DNA of 19,901 nucleotides from an uncultured beta proteobacterium (lineage in GTDB: Bacteria > Pseudomonadota > Gammaproteobacteria > Burkholderiales > Burkholderiaceae_C), in NCBI GenBank assembly GCA_903886165.1, contig CAISLL010000019.1:1-19901 (forward strand), in the 5' to 3' direction. How positions within the stretch are numbered: the first letter of the stretch is position 1; each line of letters opens with the position of its first letter. The notes under the pieces are model-generated. The model did no database searches. It saw only the letters and a program-made list of their open reading frames with translations, and was not told the origin of the DNA. This document shows, one piece after another, positions 1 to 6,561 of the stretch. The position numbers and the translations under genes are program-made.

Positions 1-195
1 GGACTCAATGGCTGCGTCGTCATGCAGGCACAGCACCACCAGATCGGCTTGCGCCATCAATGCGCGTTTGGCGGCAGGGTCTTTGCGCTGCTCCGGGGCA
101 ATGCTGATCAATTCAATGTTGGCGATGGTTTGCAGTCGTTCGCGAATCTGCAGACCCGTTGTGCCGGCTTCGCCGTCGATGAAAATTTTTTGCAT
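1..195 (-). CDS. argC: N-acetyl-gamma-glutamyl-phosphate reductase, type 2 (partial, N-terminus only)
   Basis: This is the first 65 codons of a gene that runs off the left edge. Reading the minus strand from the ATG at 195-193 gives a protein starting MQKIFIDGEAGTTGLQIRER, the Rossmann-fold NADP-binding N-terminus typical of the short (type 2) ArgC family. Residues 50-62 (ADLVVLCLHDDAA) fit the next strand of that fold. ArgC reduces N-acetyl-glutamyl-phosphate to the semialdehyde in cytoplasmic arginine biosynthesis. The catalytic Cys and His lie outside the window and cannot be checked. The gene is divergent from sucC, with a 164-base shared upstream region. There is no strong Shine-Dalgarno before this ATG, but the conserved sequence begins immediately after it, so the start is likely correct. 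Confidence 0.9.
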   Translation of the reverse strand, partial: MQKIFIDGEAGTTGLQIRERLQTIANIELISIAPEQRKDPAAKRALMAQADLVVLCLHDDAAIES

Positions 196-225
196 GGTGA
201 AGTCGAGTTGTGAAATGGTGAAGCT

Positions 226-245
226 CTTGTAAGTCTTATACAAGA
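226..245. promoter_or_regulatory. Overlapping palindromes between argC and sucC (candidate operator)
   Basis: Two overlapping inverted repeats lie between the divergent genes. One is CTTGTA (226-231) against TACAAG (239-244), perfect with a 7-base spacer. The other is TCTTATACAAGA (234-245), one base short of a perfect 12-bp palindrome. On the minus strand the same bases contain TATAAG (240-235), a good -10-like element for argC. The symmetry is seen directly. Binding by a dimeric regulator of TCA-cycle genes is inference. Confidence 0.4.
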
Positions 246-359
246 TTAACGCAAGCCAGCATGATACAGTCCGCGATTGCATCGCATGGTGCCTCTGACG
301 TTGCCCCCGGGTAATTCAGTTGGCGATCTCCCCTCATCCATTTCTGAGAGAAACAGCTC

Positions 360-1523
360 ATGAAAATTCACGAGTACCAAGGCAAGGAAATCTTGCGTCA
401 ATTTGGTGTGCCGGTGCCTCGCGGCATCGCAGCGTTCACCGTTCAAGAAGCGGTGGAAGCCGCTCAAAAACTCGGCGGCCCGGTGTGGGTGGTCAAGGCG
501 CAGATTCATGCGGGCGGTCGTGGCAAGGGTGGTGGCGTCAAGGTTGCCAAGACCATTGAAGATGTCAGGCGCATCGCCGGCGAAATCCTGGGCATGCAGC
601 TCAAGACCCATCAGACCGGCCCGGAAGGCCAAAAGGTGCGTCGCCTCTACATCGAAGACGGCGCCGACATCCAGAAGGAATACTACGTCTCTGTGGTGAC
701 TGACCGGGCCACGCAAAAGGTGGCCTTCATTGCCTCCAGCGAAGGCGGCATGGACATCGAGGAAGTGGCCCACTCCACCCCTGAAAAGATCATCACCGAG
801 TTCATCGATCCGCTGACGGGTCTGGGCGAGGCGCAAGCCAGAAAGATTGCAGACGCCATCGGCATGCCTGCTGACTCCACGGCACAAGCCGTGGACATCT
901 TCCAGAAGCTCTACAAGTGCTACATGGACACCGACGCGTCTCTGGTTGAAATCAACCCGCTGAACCGCGATGGCAAGGGCAATGTGATTGCTCTGGACGC
1001 CAAGTTCAACTTTGACTCCAACGCCTTGTTCCGTCACCCTGAGATCGTGGCTTACCGCGACCTGGACGAAGAAGATCCTGCCGAAGTCGAAGCCAGCAAG
1101 TTCGACCTGGCCTACATCAGCCTGGACGGCAACATCGGCTGCCTGGTGAATGGCGCTGGCCTGGCCATGGCCACCATGGATACGATCAAGCTGTTTGGCG
1201 CTGAGCCAGCCAACTTCCTGGACGTGGGCGGCGGTGCCACCCCAGAAAAGGTCACCGAAGCCTTCAAGATCATGCTGAAGAACCCCAAGGTCGAGGCCAT
1301 TCTGGTCAACATCTTTGGCGGCATCATGAAGTGCGACACGATTGCCACCGGTGTGATCACTGCGTGCAAGGCCACCAACCTGAGCGTGCCGCTGGTCGTG
1401 CGCATGAAGGGCACCAACGAAGAGCTGGGCAAGAAGATGTTGAAAGACAGCGGCCTGCCGATCATTTCCGTGGACACCATGGCAGAGGCTGCACAAGCCG
1501 CTGTCAAGGCAGTAGCCAAGTAA
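360..1523 (+). CDS. sucC: Succinyl-CoA synthetase (ADP-forming) beta subunit
   Basis: This 387-residue protein has the usual length for SucC. With SucD it forms the TCA-cycle enzyme that interconverts succinyl-CoA and succinate with ATP or GTP synthesis in the cytoplasm. The N-terminal ATP-grasp domain shows MKIHEYQGKEIL at the start, K46, and the glycine-rich GGRGKGGG (52-59). VEINPLN around residue 195 is the metal/nucleotide-binding segment. The C-terminal ligase/CoA domain shows LVNGAGLAMATMD and NIFGGIMKCD. The start is canonical, with a purine-rich GAGAGAAA upstream. It is followed 57 bases later by sucD, separated by a hairpin. The divergent upstream region carries a palindromic candidate operator. 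Confidence 0.97.
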   Translation: MKIHEYQGKEILRQFGVPVPRGIAAFTVQEAVEAAQKLGGPVWVVKAQIHAGGRGKGGGVKVAKTIEDVRRIAGEILGMQLKTHQTGPEGQKVRRLYIEDGADIQKEYYVSVVTDRATQKVAFIASSEGGMDIEEVAHSTPEKIITEFIDPLTGLGEAQARKIADAIGMPADSTAQAVDIFQKLYKCYMDTDASLVEINPLNRDGKGNVIALDAKFNFDSNALFRHPEIVAYRDLDEEDPAEVEASKFDLAYISLDGNIGCLVNGAGLAMATMDTIKLFGAEPANFLDVGGGATPEKVTEAFKIMLKNPKVEAILVNIFGGIMKCDTIATGVITACKATNLSVPLVVRMKGTNEELGKKMLKDSGLPIISVDTMAEAAQAAVKAVAK

Positions 1524-1529
1524 TTTGCC

Positions 1530-1560
1530 GGACAGAACAGCGCAGCGCGTCGTTCTGTCC
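1530..1560 (+). other. Intercistronic stem-loop between sucC and sucD
   Basis: GGACAGAAC (1530-1538) and GTTCTGTCC (1552-1560) form a perfect 9-bp inverted repeat with a 13-base loop, six bases after the sucC stop and 20 bases before the sucD start. There is no T-tract, so it is not a standard terminator. A role in mRNA processing, 3'-end stabilisation or tuning of subunit ratio is inference. Confidence 0.6.
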
Positions 1561-1580
1561 CCTACTGATTAGGAAAAAAC

Positions 1581-2474
1581 ATGTCGATCTACATCAATAA
1601 AGACACCAGGGTCATCACCCAAGGTATTACCGGCAAAACTGGCCAGTTCCACACTGAAAAATGCCAGGAATACGCCAATGGCAAAGCATGTTTTGCCGCC
1701 GGCGTAAACCCCAAGAAGGCTGGCGAATCCATTTTTGGCATCCCCATTTTTGCCTCAGTCAAGGAAGCAGCGAAGGAAACCGGCTCCACCGTGTCGGTCA
1801 TTTACGTGCCACCGGCAGGCGCAGCGGCTGCGATCTGGGAAGCGGTTGAGGCCGATCTGGACCTGGCCATTTGCATCACCGAAGGCATTCCGGTGCGTGA
1901 CATGCTGGAAGTGCGCAATCGCATGAAAGCCAAGGAAGCCGCTGGTGGCAAGAGAACCCTGTTGCTCGGCCCCAACTGCCCTGGTCTGATCACGCCTGAC
2001 GAGATCAAGATCGGCATCATGCCCGGTCACATCCACCGCAAGGGTCGCATTGGTGTGGTCAGTCGCTCAGGCACGCTGACCTACGAAGCGGTGGCGCAAC
2101 TGACCGAAATCGGTTTGGGGCAGTCCAGCGCCGTCGGCATTGGTGGTGACCCCATCAATGGTCTGAAGCACATCGACGTGATGCAAGCCTTCAATGACGA
2201 TCCGGACACCGACGCCGTCATCATGATTGGCGAGATTGGTGGCCCGGACGAAGCCGAAGCCGCCCGCTGGTGCAAGCTCAACATGAAAAAACCCATTGTT
2301 GGCTTCATCGCCGGTGTGACCGCTCCGGCGGGCAAACGCATGGGCCATGCGGGTGCCTTGATCTCTGGTGGCGCCGACACCGCCGAAGCCAAGCTGGCGG
2401 TGATGGAAGAGTGTGGCTTCAAGGTCACACGTAACCCGTCAGAAATGGCCAAGCTGCTCAAAGCCATGCTGTAA
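1581..2474 (+). CDS. sucD: Succinyl-CoA synthetase (ADP-forming) alpha subunit
   Basis: This 297-residue protein has normal length for SucD. The alpha subunit binds CoA and carries the phosphohistidine intermediate. The N-terminal CoA-binding Rossmann domain begins MSIYINKDTRVITQGITGKT. LLLGPNCPGLITP and VSRSGTLTYE follow. The active-site His is H256 in RMGHAGALISGG. AGGAAAAAAC gives a ribosome site before the ATG. It is co-transcribed with sucC, and a strong terminator lies 45 bases after the stop, so the two genes form a closed operon. Confidence 0.97.
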   Translation: MSIYINKDTRVITQGITGKTGQFHTEKCQEYANGKACFAAGVNPKKAGESIFGIPIFASVKEAAKETGSTVSVIYVPPAGAAAAIWEAVEADLDLAICITEGIPVRDMLEVRNRMKAKEAAGGKRTLLLGPNCPGLITPDEIKIGIMPGHIHRKGRIGVVSRSGTLTYEAVAQLTEIGLGQSSAVGIGGDPINGLKHIDVMQAFNDDPDTDAVIMIGEIGGPDEAEAARWCKLNMKKPIVGFIAGVTAPAGKRMGHAGALISGGADTAEAKLAVMEECGFKVTRNPSEMAKLLKAML

Positions 2475-2519
2475 ACCCAGCGAAGGGCTGCGCATGTGAA
2501 AGCGATAGCCCGACAGCAC

Positions 2520-2563
2520 AAGCCGGATGCCCACCAGATGGACAATCCGGCTTTGTCGTTTTT
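2520..2563 (+). terminator. Rho-independent terminator of sucCD
   Basis: AAGCCGGAT (2520-2528) pairs perfectly with ATCCGGCTT (2545-2553), with a 16-base loop, followed by TGTCGTTTTT ending at 2563. The 9-bp GC-rich stem and T-run sit directly downstream of sucD. The remaining bases up to 2766 hold no gene and presumably the promoter of the next cluster. No convincing -35/-10 pair was identified there. Confidence 0.85.
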
Positions 2564-2766
2564 GGCGTCTGCCGCCCGACCCAAACCGGCTCTGTCAGGG
2601 GTACGCCGAGCGGTATGAGGTCGAAGCAAATGGCGGGTATGGTGCAGGATTGCCGCTCAGACCTGTTTTCATTGGGTATCATGACGAAGCAGTTGCTGAC
2701 AGGGGGTGCTGCCGTTCAGGCCAGAGTCGATGGCCGGTTTGATTGACCTGGAGTTATAAGAGTCTC

Positions 2767-3555
2767 ATGATGCAGTACAGCTTTTATGCCCTGACCGATG
2801 CGGGCCAGGTCCGGGTCAACAACGAAGATGCCTTTGCGTTTAACGAAGAGTTTGGCATTGCTGTGCTGGCCGATGGCATGGGTGGTTACAACGCAGGCGA
2901 GGTCGCCAGCGGCATGGCAGTGGCGTTTGTCAAATCGGAATTGACCCACTGGCTCAGTGTCGATCAGCAGAGTTCCAGCCCCGCTCAAATTGCGCTCGGG
3001 ATCAGGTTGTGTGTTGACCGGGCCAACCAATCCATTCTGAATGCAGCCATGGCCAATCCGCAGTACCTGGGCATGGGCACCACGGTGGTGGCCGGTGTGT
3101 TCAAACAAAATTGCCTCGTGCTGGGGCATGTGGGAGACTCACGTTGCTATCGCTGGCGCGCAGCCAGCTTGACCCAGATCACGAGGGACCATTCGCTGCT
3201 GCAAGAGCGGGTGGATGCGGGTCTGCTCACCCCGGCTCAGGCAGCAACTGCACCGGGCAAGAACCTGTTGACCCGGGCGCTGGGTGTCGACGACGGAGTG
3301 CAGGTTGAGTTGCATGAGCATGAAGTTCTGGACGGTGACCTGTACCTGATGTGTTCCGATGGCCTGACCGACATGCTCGATGATTCAAAGATCGCTGCAG
3401 CCATGGGCGCACGTGCACTTTTGCCGGAGATTGCAGTTGAATTGGTTGCAAGGGCCAATGCAGCGGGCGGTCGGGATAACATCGCGGTATTGTTGGTCCG
3501 GGCGAGCGCGTCCGTATCCAAGCCCGGACTGATGTCCCGTTTTTTTGGGAGATGA
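2767..3555 (+). CDS. PP2C-family (Stp1/PrpC-like) Ser/Thr protein phosphatase
   Basis: This cytoplasmic protein of about 262 residues dephosphorylates phospho-Ser/Thr using a binuclear Mn/Mg centre. The PP2C motifs appear in order: NNEDAFA (18-24), LADGMGGYNAGE with metal-ligand D36-G37, GHVGDSRCY, ITRDHSLL, CSDGLTDML with D198, and GGRDNIAVLLV with D237-N238. The frame is open from a TTG at 2743, but no ribosome site supports it and family homology begins after the ATGs at 2767/2770, so 2767 is chosen. It lies 63 bases upstream of the FHA gene on the same strand, a common pairing in phospho-Ser/Thr signalling. A cognate Hanks-type kinase is not in the window. Confidence 0.9.
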   Translation: MMQYSFYALTDAGQVRVNNEDAFAFNEEFGIAVLADGMGGYNAGEVASGMAVAFVKSELTHWLSVDQQSSSPAQIALGIRLCVDRANQSILNAAMANPQYLGMGTTVVAGVFKQNCLVLGHVGDSRCYRWRAASLTQITRDHSLLQERVDAGLLTPAQAATAPGKNLLTRALGVDDGVQVELHEHEVLDGDLYLMCSDGLTDMLDDSKIAAAMGARALLPEIAVELVARANAAGGRDNIAVLLVRASASVSKPGLMSRFFGR

Positions 3556-3606
3556 CGAGGTGAACGCGCTTGGCGGAGTCATGGCACATTGCCACATGTT
3601 GAATTC

Positions 3607-3613
3607 AAGGAGG
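3607..3613 (+). promoter_or_regulatory. Shine-Dalgarno deciding the GTG start of the FHA gene
   Basis: AAGGAGG at 3607-3613 is followed by a five-base spacer and GTG at 3619. An in-frame TTG at 3589 has no such site, and an in-frame GTG at 3613 overlaps the motif itself. Confidence 0.75.
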
Positions 3614-3618
3614 TGTTT

Positions 3619-4263
3619 GTGCCAAAAATAGTCATCATGATGGACGGCAATGTGATCAAGGAGGTCAAGTTGTCCAAGGATCGCACGGCGCTCGGACGCC
3701 GTCCGTATAACGACATCGTCATTGAACACCTGGCGGTCAGTGGGGAGCATGCCGCTTTTTTTCTGCAATCCGGCGAGGTATTTGTGGAAGACCTCAACAG
3801 TACCAACGGCACCTTTGTCAATGGTAGGGCCATTAAGAGGCAGCAACTTCAGCACGGTGACAGTCTGGAGATCGGCAAGTGCAAAATCCGGTTTGAGTCT
3901 GAAGCTGACTTCGAAAAGACGATGGTGGTGCGCACGGCCAGATTCGCTCCTGCGGCACCTGTGGCGCCGGGACCTGTGGCGCCGGCACCAGCGGTGCATG
4001 AGCCACGTGGCTGTATCAAGGTTATGACAGGCCCCGCAGGCGGCCGCGAAATGGCCTTGACAAAGGTGGTGACCACGGTAGGCAAACCAGGCATATCCAT
4101 TGCGGCCATCACACGCCGACAGCAAAATTTTGTGGTGCATTATGTGGAGGGCCCAGACCGCCCACTGCTCAATGGCGTCATTCTCGGGGCAGAGCCCGTG
4201 GCCTTGAAACATGGTGACCAGATAGAGTTGGCCGGCACACAAATGCAGTTTCTGCAATCCTGA
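3619..4263 (+). CDS. FHA-domain phosphothreonine-binding protein
   Basis: This 214-residue predicted cytoplasmic adaptor has an N-terminal FHA domain at about residues 20-95. It carries the key peptide-binding residues: GRR (R27), SGEHA (S41, H44) and NSTNGTFVN (N63). An Ala/Pro-rich linker (about 113-132) follows; its DNA contains a 15-bp tandem repeat at 3957-3985 encoding PVAPG/PVAPA. Residues 135-214 look like a second, degenerate FHA fold ending in LKHGDQIELAGTQMQFL; it lacks the Ser/His and Asn signatures. The start is set at GTG 3619 because AAGGAGG sits five bases upstream; the frame is open further upstream. It lies between the phosphatase and the cyclase genes, suggesting it recruits a phosphoprotein of this system. 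Confidence 0.88.
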   Translation: MPKIVIMMDGNVIKEVKLSKDRTALGRRPYNDIVIEHLAVSGEHAAFFLQSGEVFVEDLNSTNGTFVNGRAIKRQQLQHGDSLEIGKCKIRFESEADFEKTMVVRTARFAPAAPVAPGPVAPAPAVHEPRGCIKVMTGPAGGREMALTKVVTTVGKPGISIAAITRRQQNFVVHYVEGPDRPLLNGVILGAEPVALKHGDQIELAGTQMQFLQS

Positions 4264-4305
4264 TGCCCGATTGACGGGCGCCGCGCTCCAAGCGACACAA
4301 GTTCT

Positions 4306-6561
4306 GTGAGCTACCTGAACCGTCGCTGGCGGCAACTCAGCTTGTCCCTGGCGGTGGTGGTGTTGATGCTTGCACATGGCCTGGGCTGGTTGGCCCTACC
4401 CGTCCTTGATCGCCTCGACGCCATGGTTTATGACGTCCGCTTGCGGGCCACGATGTCTCAGAGCCTTGACGAACGCATTGTCATCGTCGATGTGGACGAA
4501 AAAAGCCTGGCTGAGTTGGGCCGCTGGCCCTGGTCACGCGACAAGATGGCCTCCCTCACCCATTCCCTGTTTGAAAGGTATCAGATTTCATTGCTGGGTT
4601 TTGACGTGGTGTTTGCCGAGCCTGACGACAGCTCGGGCTTGAAGCAGCTTCAGGCACTTGCACAGAATCAGCTCAAACAGGACGACGGCTTTGTGGCCCA
4701 TTTGGGACGATTGACCCCTGCGCTTGACTTTGACCGCCTGTTTGCAGAGTCGCTGGCCAATCGGCCGGTGGTGATGGGTTATTACTTCACCAGCGGCGAG
4801 GGCGAGCGTACCAGCGGCTTCCTGCCGGCACCTGTCTTCAATGGGGACGGTGTTCCGCTCCGATCAGTCCAGCTTGAGGCGTGGCGTGGCTTTGGCGCCA
4901 ATATTCCGATGCTGGCGCAGGCAGCGCCACTGGGCGGTTTTTTCAATTCGCTGACCGATCCGGACGGTGTGGTGCGGGCATTGCCGATGCTGGTCCGATA
5001 TGAAAACAACTACTACGAGTCACTCTCGCTTGCCATGTTCCGCCGTCTGACCGGGCTCCCACCTGTGACGCCGAGCTGGGCGCCTGTGGCTTCCAGCGAT
5101 TCCGGGCCAGTTCCAATGCAGGACATTGTGCTGAGTTGGCCTGACAAGACCTACAGCATCCCGGTCGATGAGCGGGGTGCCGCGTGGGTGCCGTTCAGGG
5201 GAAAGGGGGGTGCACGGGGCGGCTCGTTTATATACCTGTCTGCCAGTGATGTGGTGGCAGGCAAGGTTCCTGAGCAACAACTGAAAGGCAAAATTGTCCT
5301 GGTTGGCACCACGGCACCAGGTGCTGTTGATTTGCGTGCGACGCCGGTGGATGCGACCTACCCCGGGGTTGAAGTTCATGCCAACGCCCTGGCGAGCTTG
5401 CTTGATCGTCGCTTTCTGGTCACTCCCGCACATGCCAGAACCTACGAGACCGTGCTGCTCGTTTTTTCCGGGCTGACGCTCGCATTCACCTTGCCGCTGC
5501 TGCGTGCACCGGCGGCGGCCCTCTTAAGCATTGGTCTGCTGACGGCGCTGGTGGCCTTGAACTGGTGGCTGTATGTCGGTTATGGTCTGGTATTGCCGCT
5601 GGCACCTGTGTTTCTGACGACGGGCGCGGTCGCTGTGCTCAATATTGGGTACGGGTATCTGGCCGCGAGTCGCGCCAGACGGGAGTTGATTGCCTTGTTT
5701 GGCACCTACGTGCCGCCCGAATTGGTGCGGGAAATGGTCAAGGATCCGGCGCACTACAGTATGCGCGCCAAAAGCGAGGAATTGACCGTGATGTTTTGCG
5801 ACATGCGTGGCTTTACGCGCATGTCCGAACAGATGGACCCGTTGCAACTGCAACAGTTGCTCAACCAGGTGTTCAGCGAGCTGACGGCGCTGATTGGCGC
5901 CAACCGTGGCACTGTCGACAAGTACATGGGCGATTGTGTCATGGCCTTTTGGGGCGCCCCGGTAGCGTCACCCGATCATGCCCAGTTGGCGGTGAAGACA
6001 GCCATGCAGATGAAGCAGGCGCTGGCGCGCATCAACCAGCTGTGTTGTCACGGTACCAATGCCCGGGTTGATCTGGGCATAGGGCTCAACACCGGGCGCA
6101 TGTATGTCGGTGACATGGGCTCCAACATCCGGCGCAGTTATACCGTGATCGGTGATGCCGTCAATCTGGGTGCCCGGCTGGAAGGCTTGTCCAAGGTTTA
6201 CGGTGCTACCATCGTTGCGAGCGAGGCGACGCAGGCATTGGCGACCGACCATGTCTGGCAGGAACTCGACCGTGTGCGCGTGAAGGGCAAACTGCAAGCC
6301 GTGACAATTTTCACGCCCATTGCACCCAGAACCGACATCAAAGCCGCACAATCTGCGGAGTTGGCGTTGTGGCGCACTTTTTTGGAGGCCTATCGGGGGC
6401 AGAATCACGAACAATGCAGTGTGTTGCTGGCCCAATTGTTGCAGTTTGACGCAACCAGGCCTCTTTACACTCTGTATGCTGAGCGTGTTGCCGCCGCACG
6501 TGGCTACCCCTTTGACCCCGGTTGGGATGGCATCACCAACTTCGAGATTAAGAAAGCATGA
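4306..6561 (+). CDS. CHASE2-domain class III adenylate cyclase
   Basis: This 751-residue inner-membrane receptor cyclase should make cAMP from ATP. Residues 10-32 form an N-terminal membrane segment. The CHASE2 sensor covers about 35-360, with DERIVIVDVDEKSL and GRWPWSR typical of the family. Three membrane segments lie at about 380-450. The catalytic domain (about 490-675) keeps the two metal Asp residues D499 (FCDMRGFT) and D543 (KYMGD), the adenine-specifying K539, D617 (VIGDAVN), and the transition-state N620/R624. It therefore looks active and ATP-specific. The start is GTG 4306, with a poor ribosome site. Its stop overlaps the next ATG (ATGA), so translation is probably coupled to the GspE-like gene. 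What the CHASE2 domain senses is unknown. Confidence 0.9.
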   Translation: MSYLNRRWRQLSLSLAVVVLMLAHGLGWLALPVLDRLDAMVYDVRLRATMSQSLDERIVIVDVDEKSLAELGRWPWSRDKMASLTHSLFERYQISLLGFDVVFAEPDDSSGLKQLQALAQNQLKQDDGFVAHLGRLTPALDFDRLFAESLANRPVVMGYYFTSGEGERTSGFLPAPVFNGDGVPLRSVQLEAWRGFGANIPMLAQAAPLGGFFNSLTDPDGVVRALPMLVRYENNYYESLSLAMFRRLTGLPPVTPSWAPVASSDSGPVPMQDIVLSWPDKTYSIPVDERGAAWVPFRGKGGARGGSFIYLSASDVVAGKVPEQQLKGKIVLVGTTAPGAVDLRATPVDATYPGVEVHANALASLLDRRFLVTPAHARTYETVLLVFSGLTLAFTLPLLRAPAAALLSIGLLTALVALNWWLYVGYGLVLPLAPVFLTTGAVAVLNIGYGYLAASRARRELIALFGTYVPPELVREMVKDPAHYSMRAKSEELTVMFCDMRGFTRMSEQMDPLQLQQLLNQVFSELTALIGANRGTVDKYMGDCVMAFWGAPVASPDHAQLAVKTAMQMKQALARINQLCCHGTNARVDLGIGLNTGRMYVGDMGSNIRRSYTVIGDAVNLGARLEGLSKVYGATIVASEATQALATDHVWQELDRVRVKGKLQAVTIFTPIAPRTDIKAAQSAELALWRTFLEAYRGQNHEQCSVLLAQLLQFDATRPLYTLYAERVAAARGYPFDPGWDGITNFEIKKA

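Noticed and set aside
246..1496. 416-codon open frame antisense to sucC
   Set aside because: It lies opposite a certain sucC gene and shows no family motif; long antisense frames are common in GC-rich coding sequence.
3385..4377. 330-codon minus-strand open frame across the phosphatase, FHA and cyclase starts
   Set aside because: It is antisense to three genes with clear motifs, has low-complexity His/Cys-rich composition and no recognisable domain.
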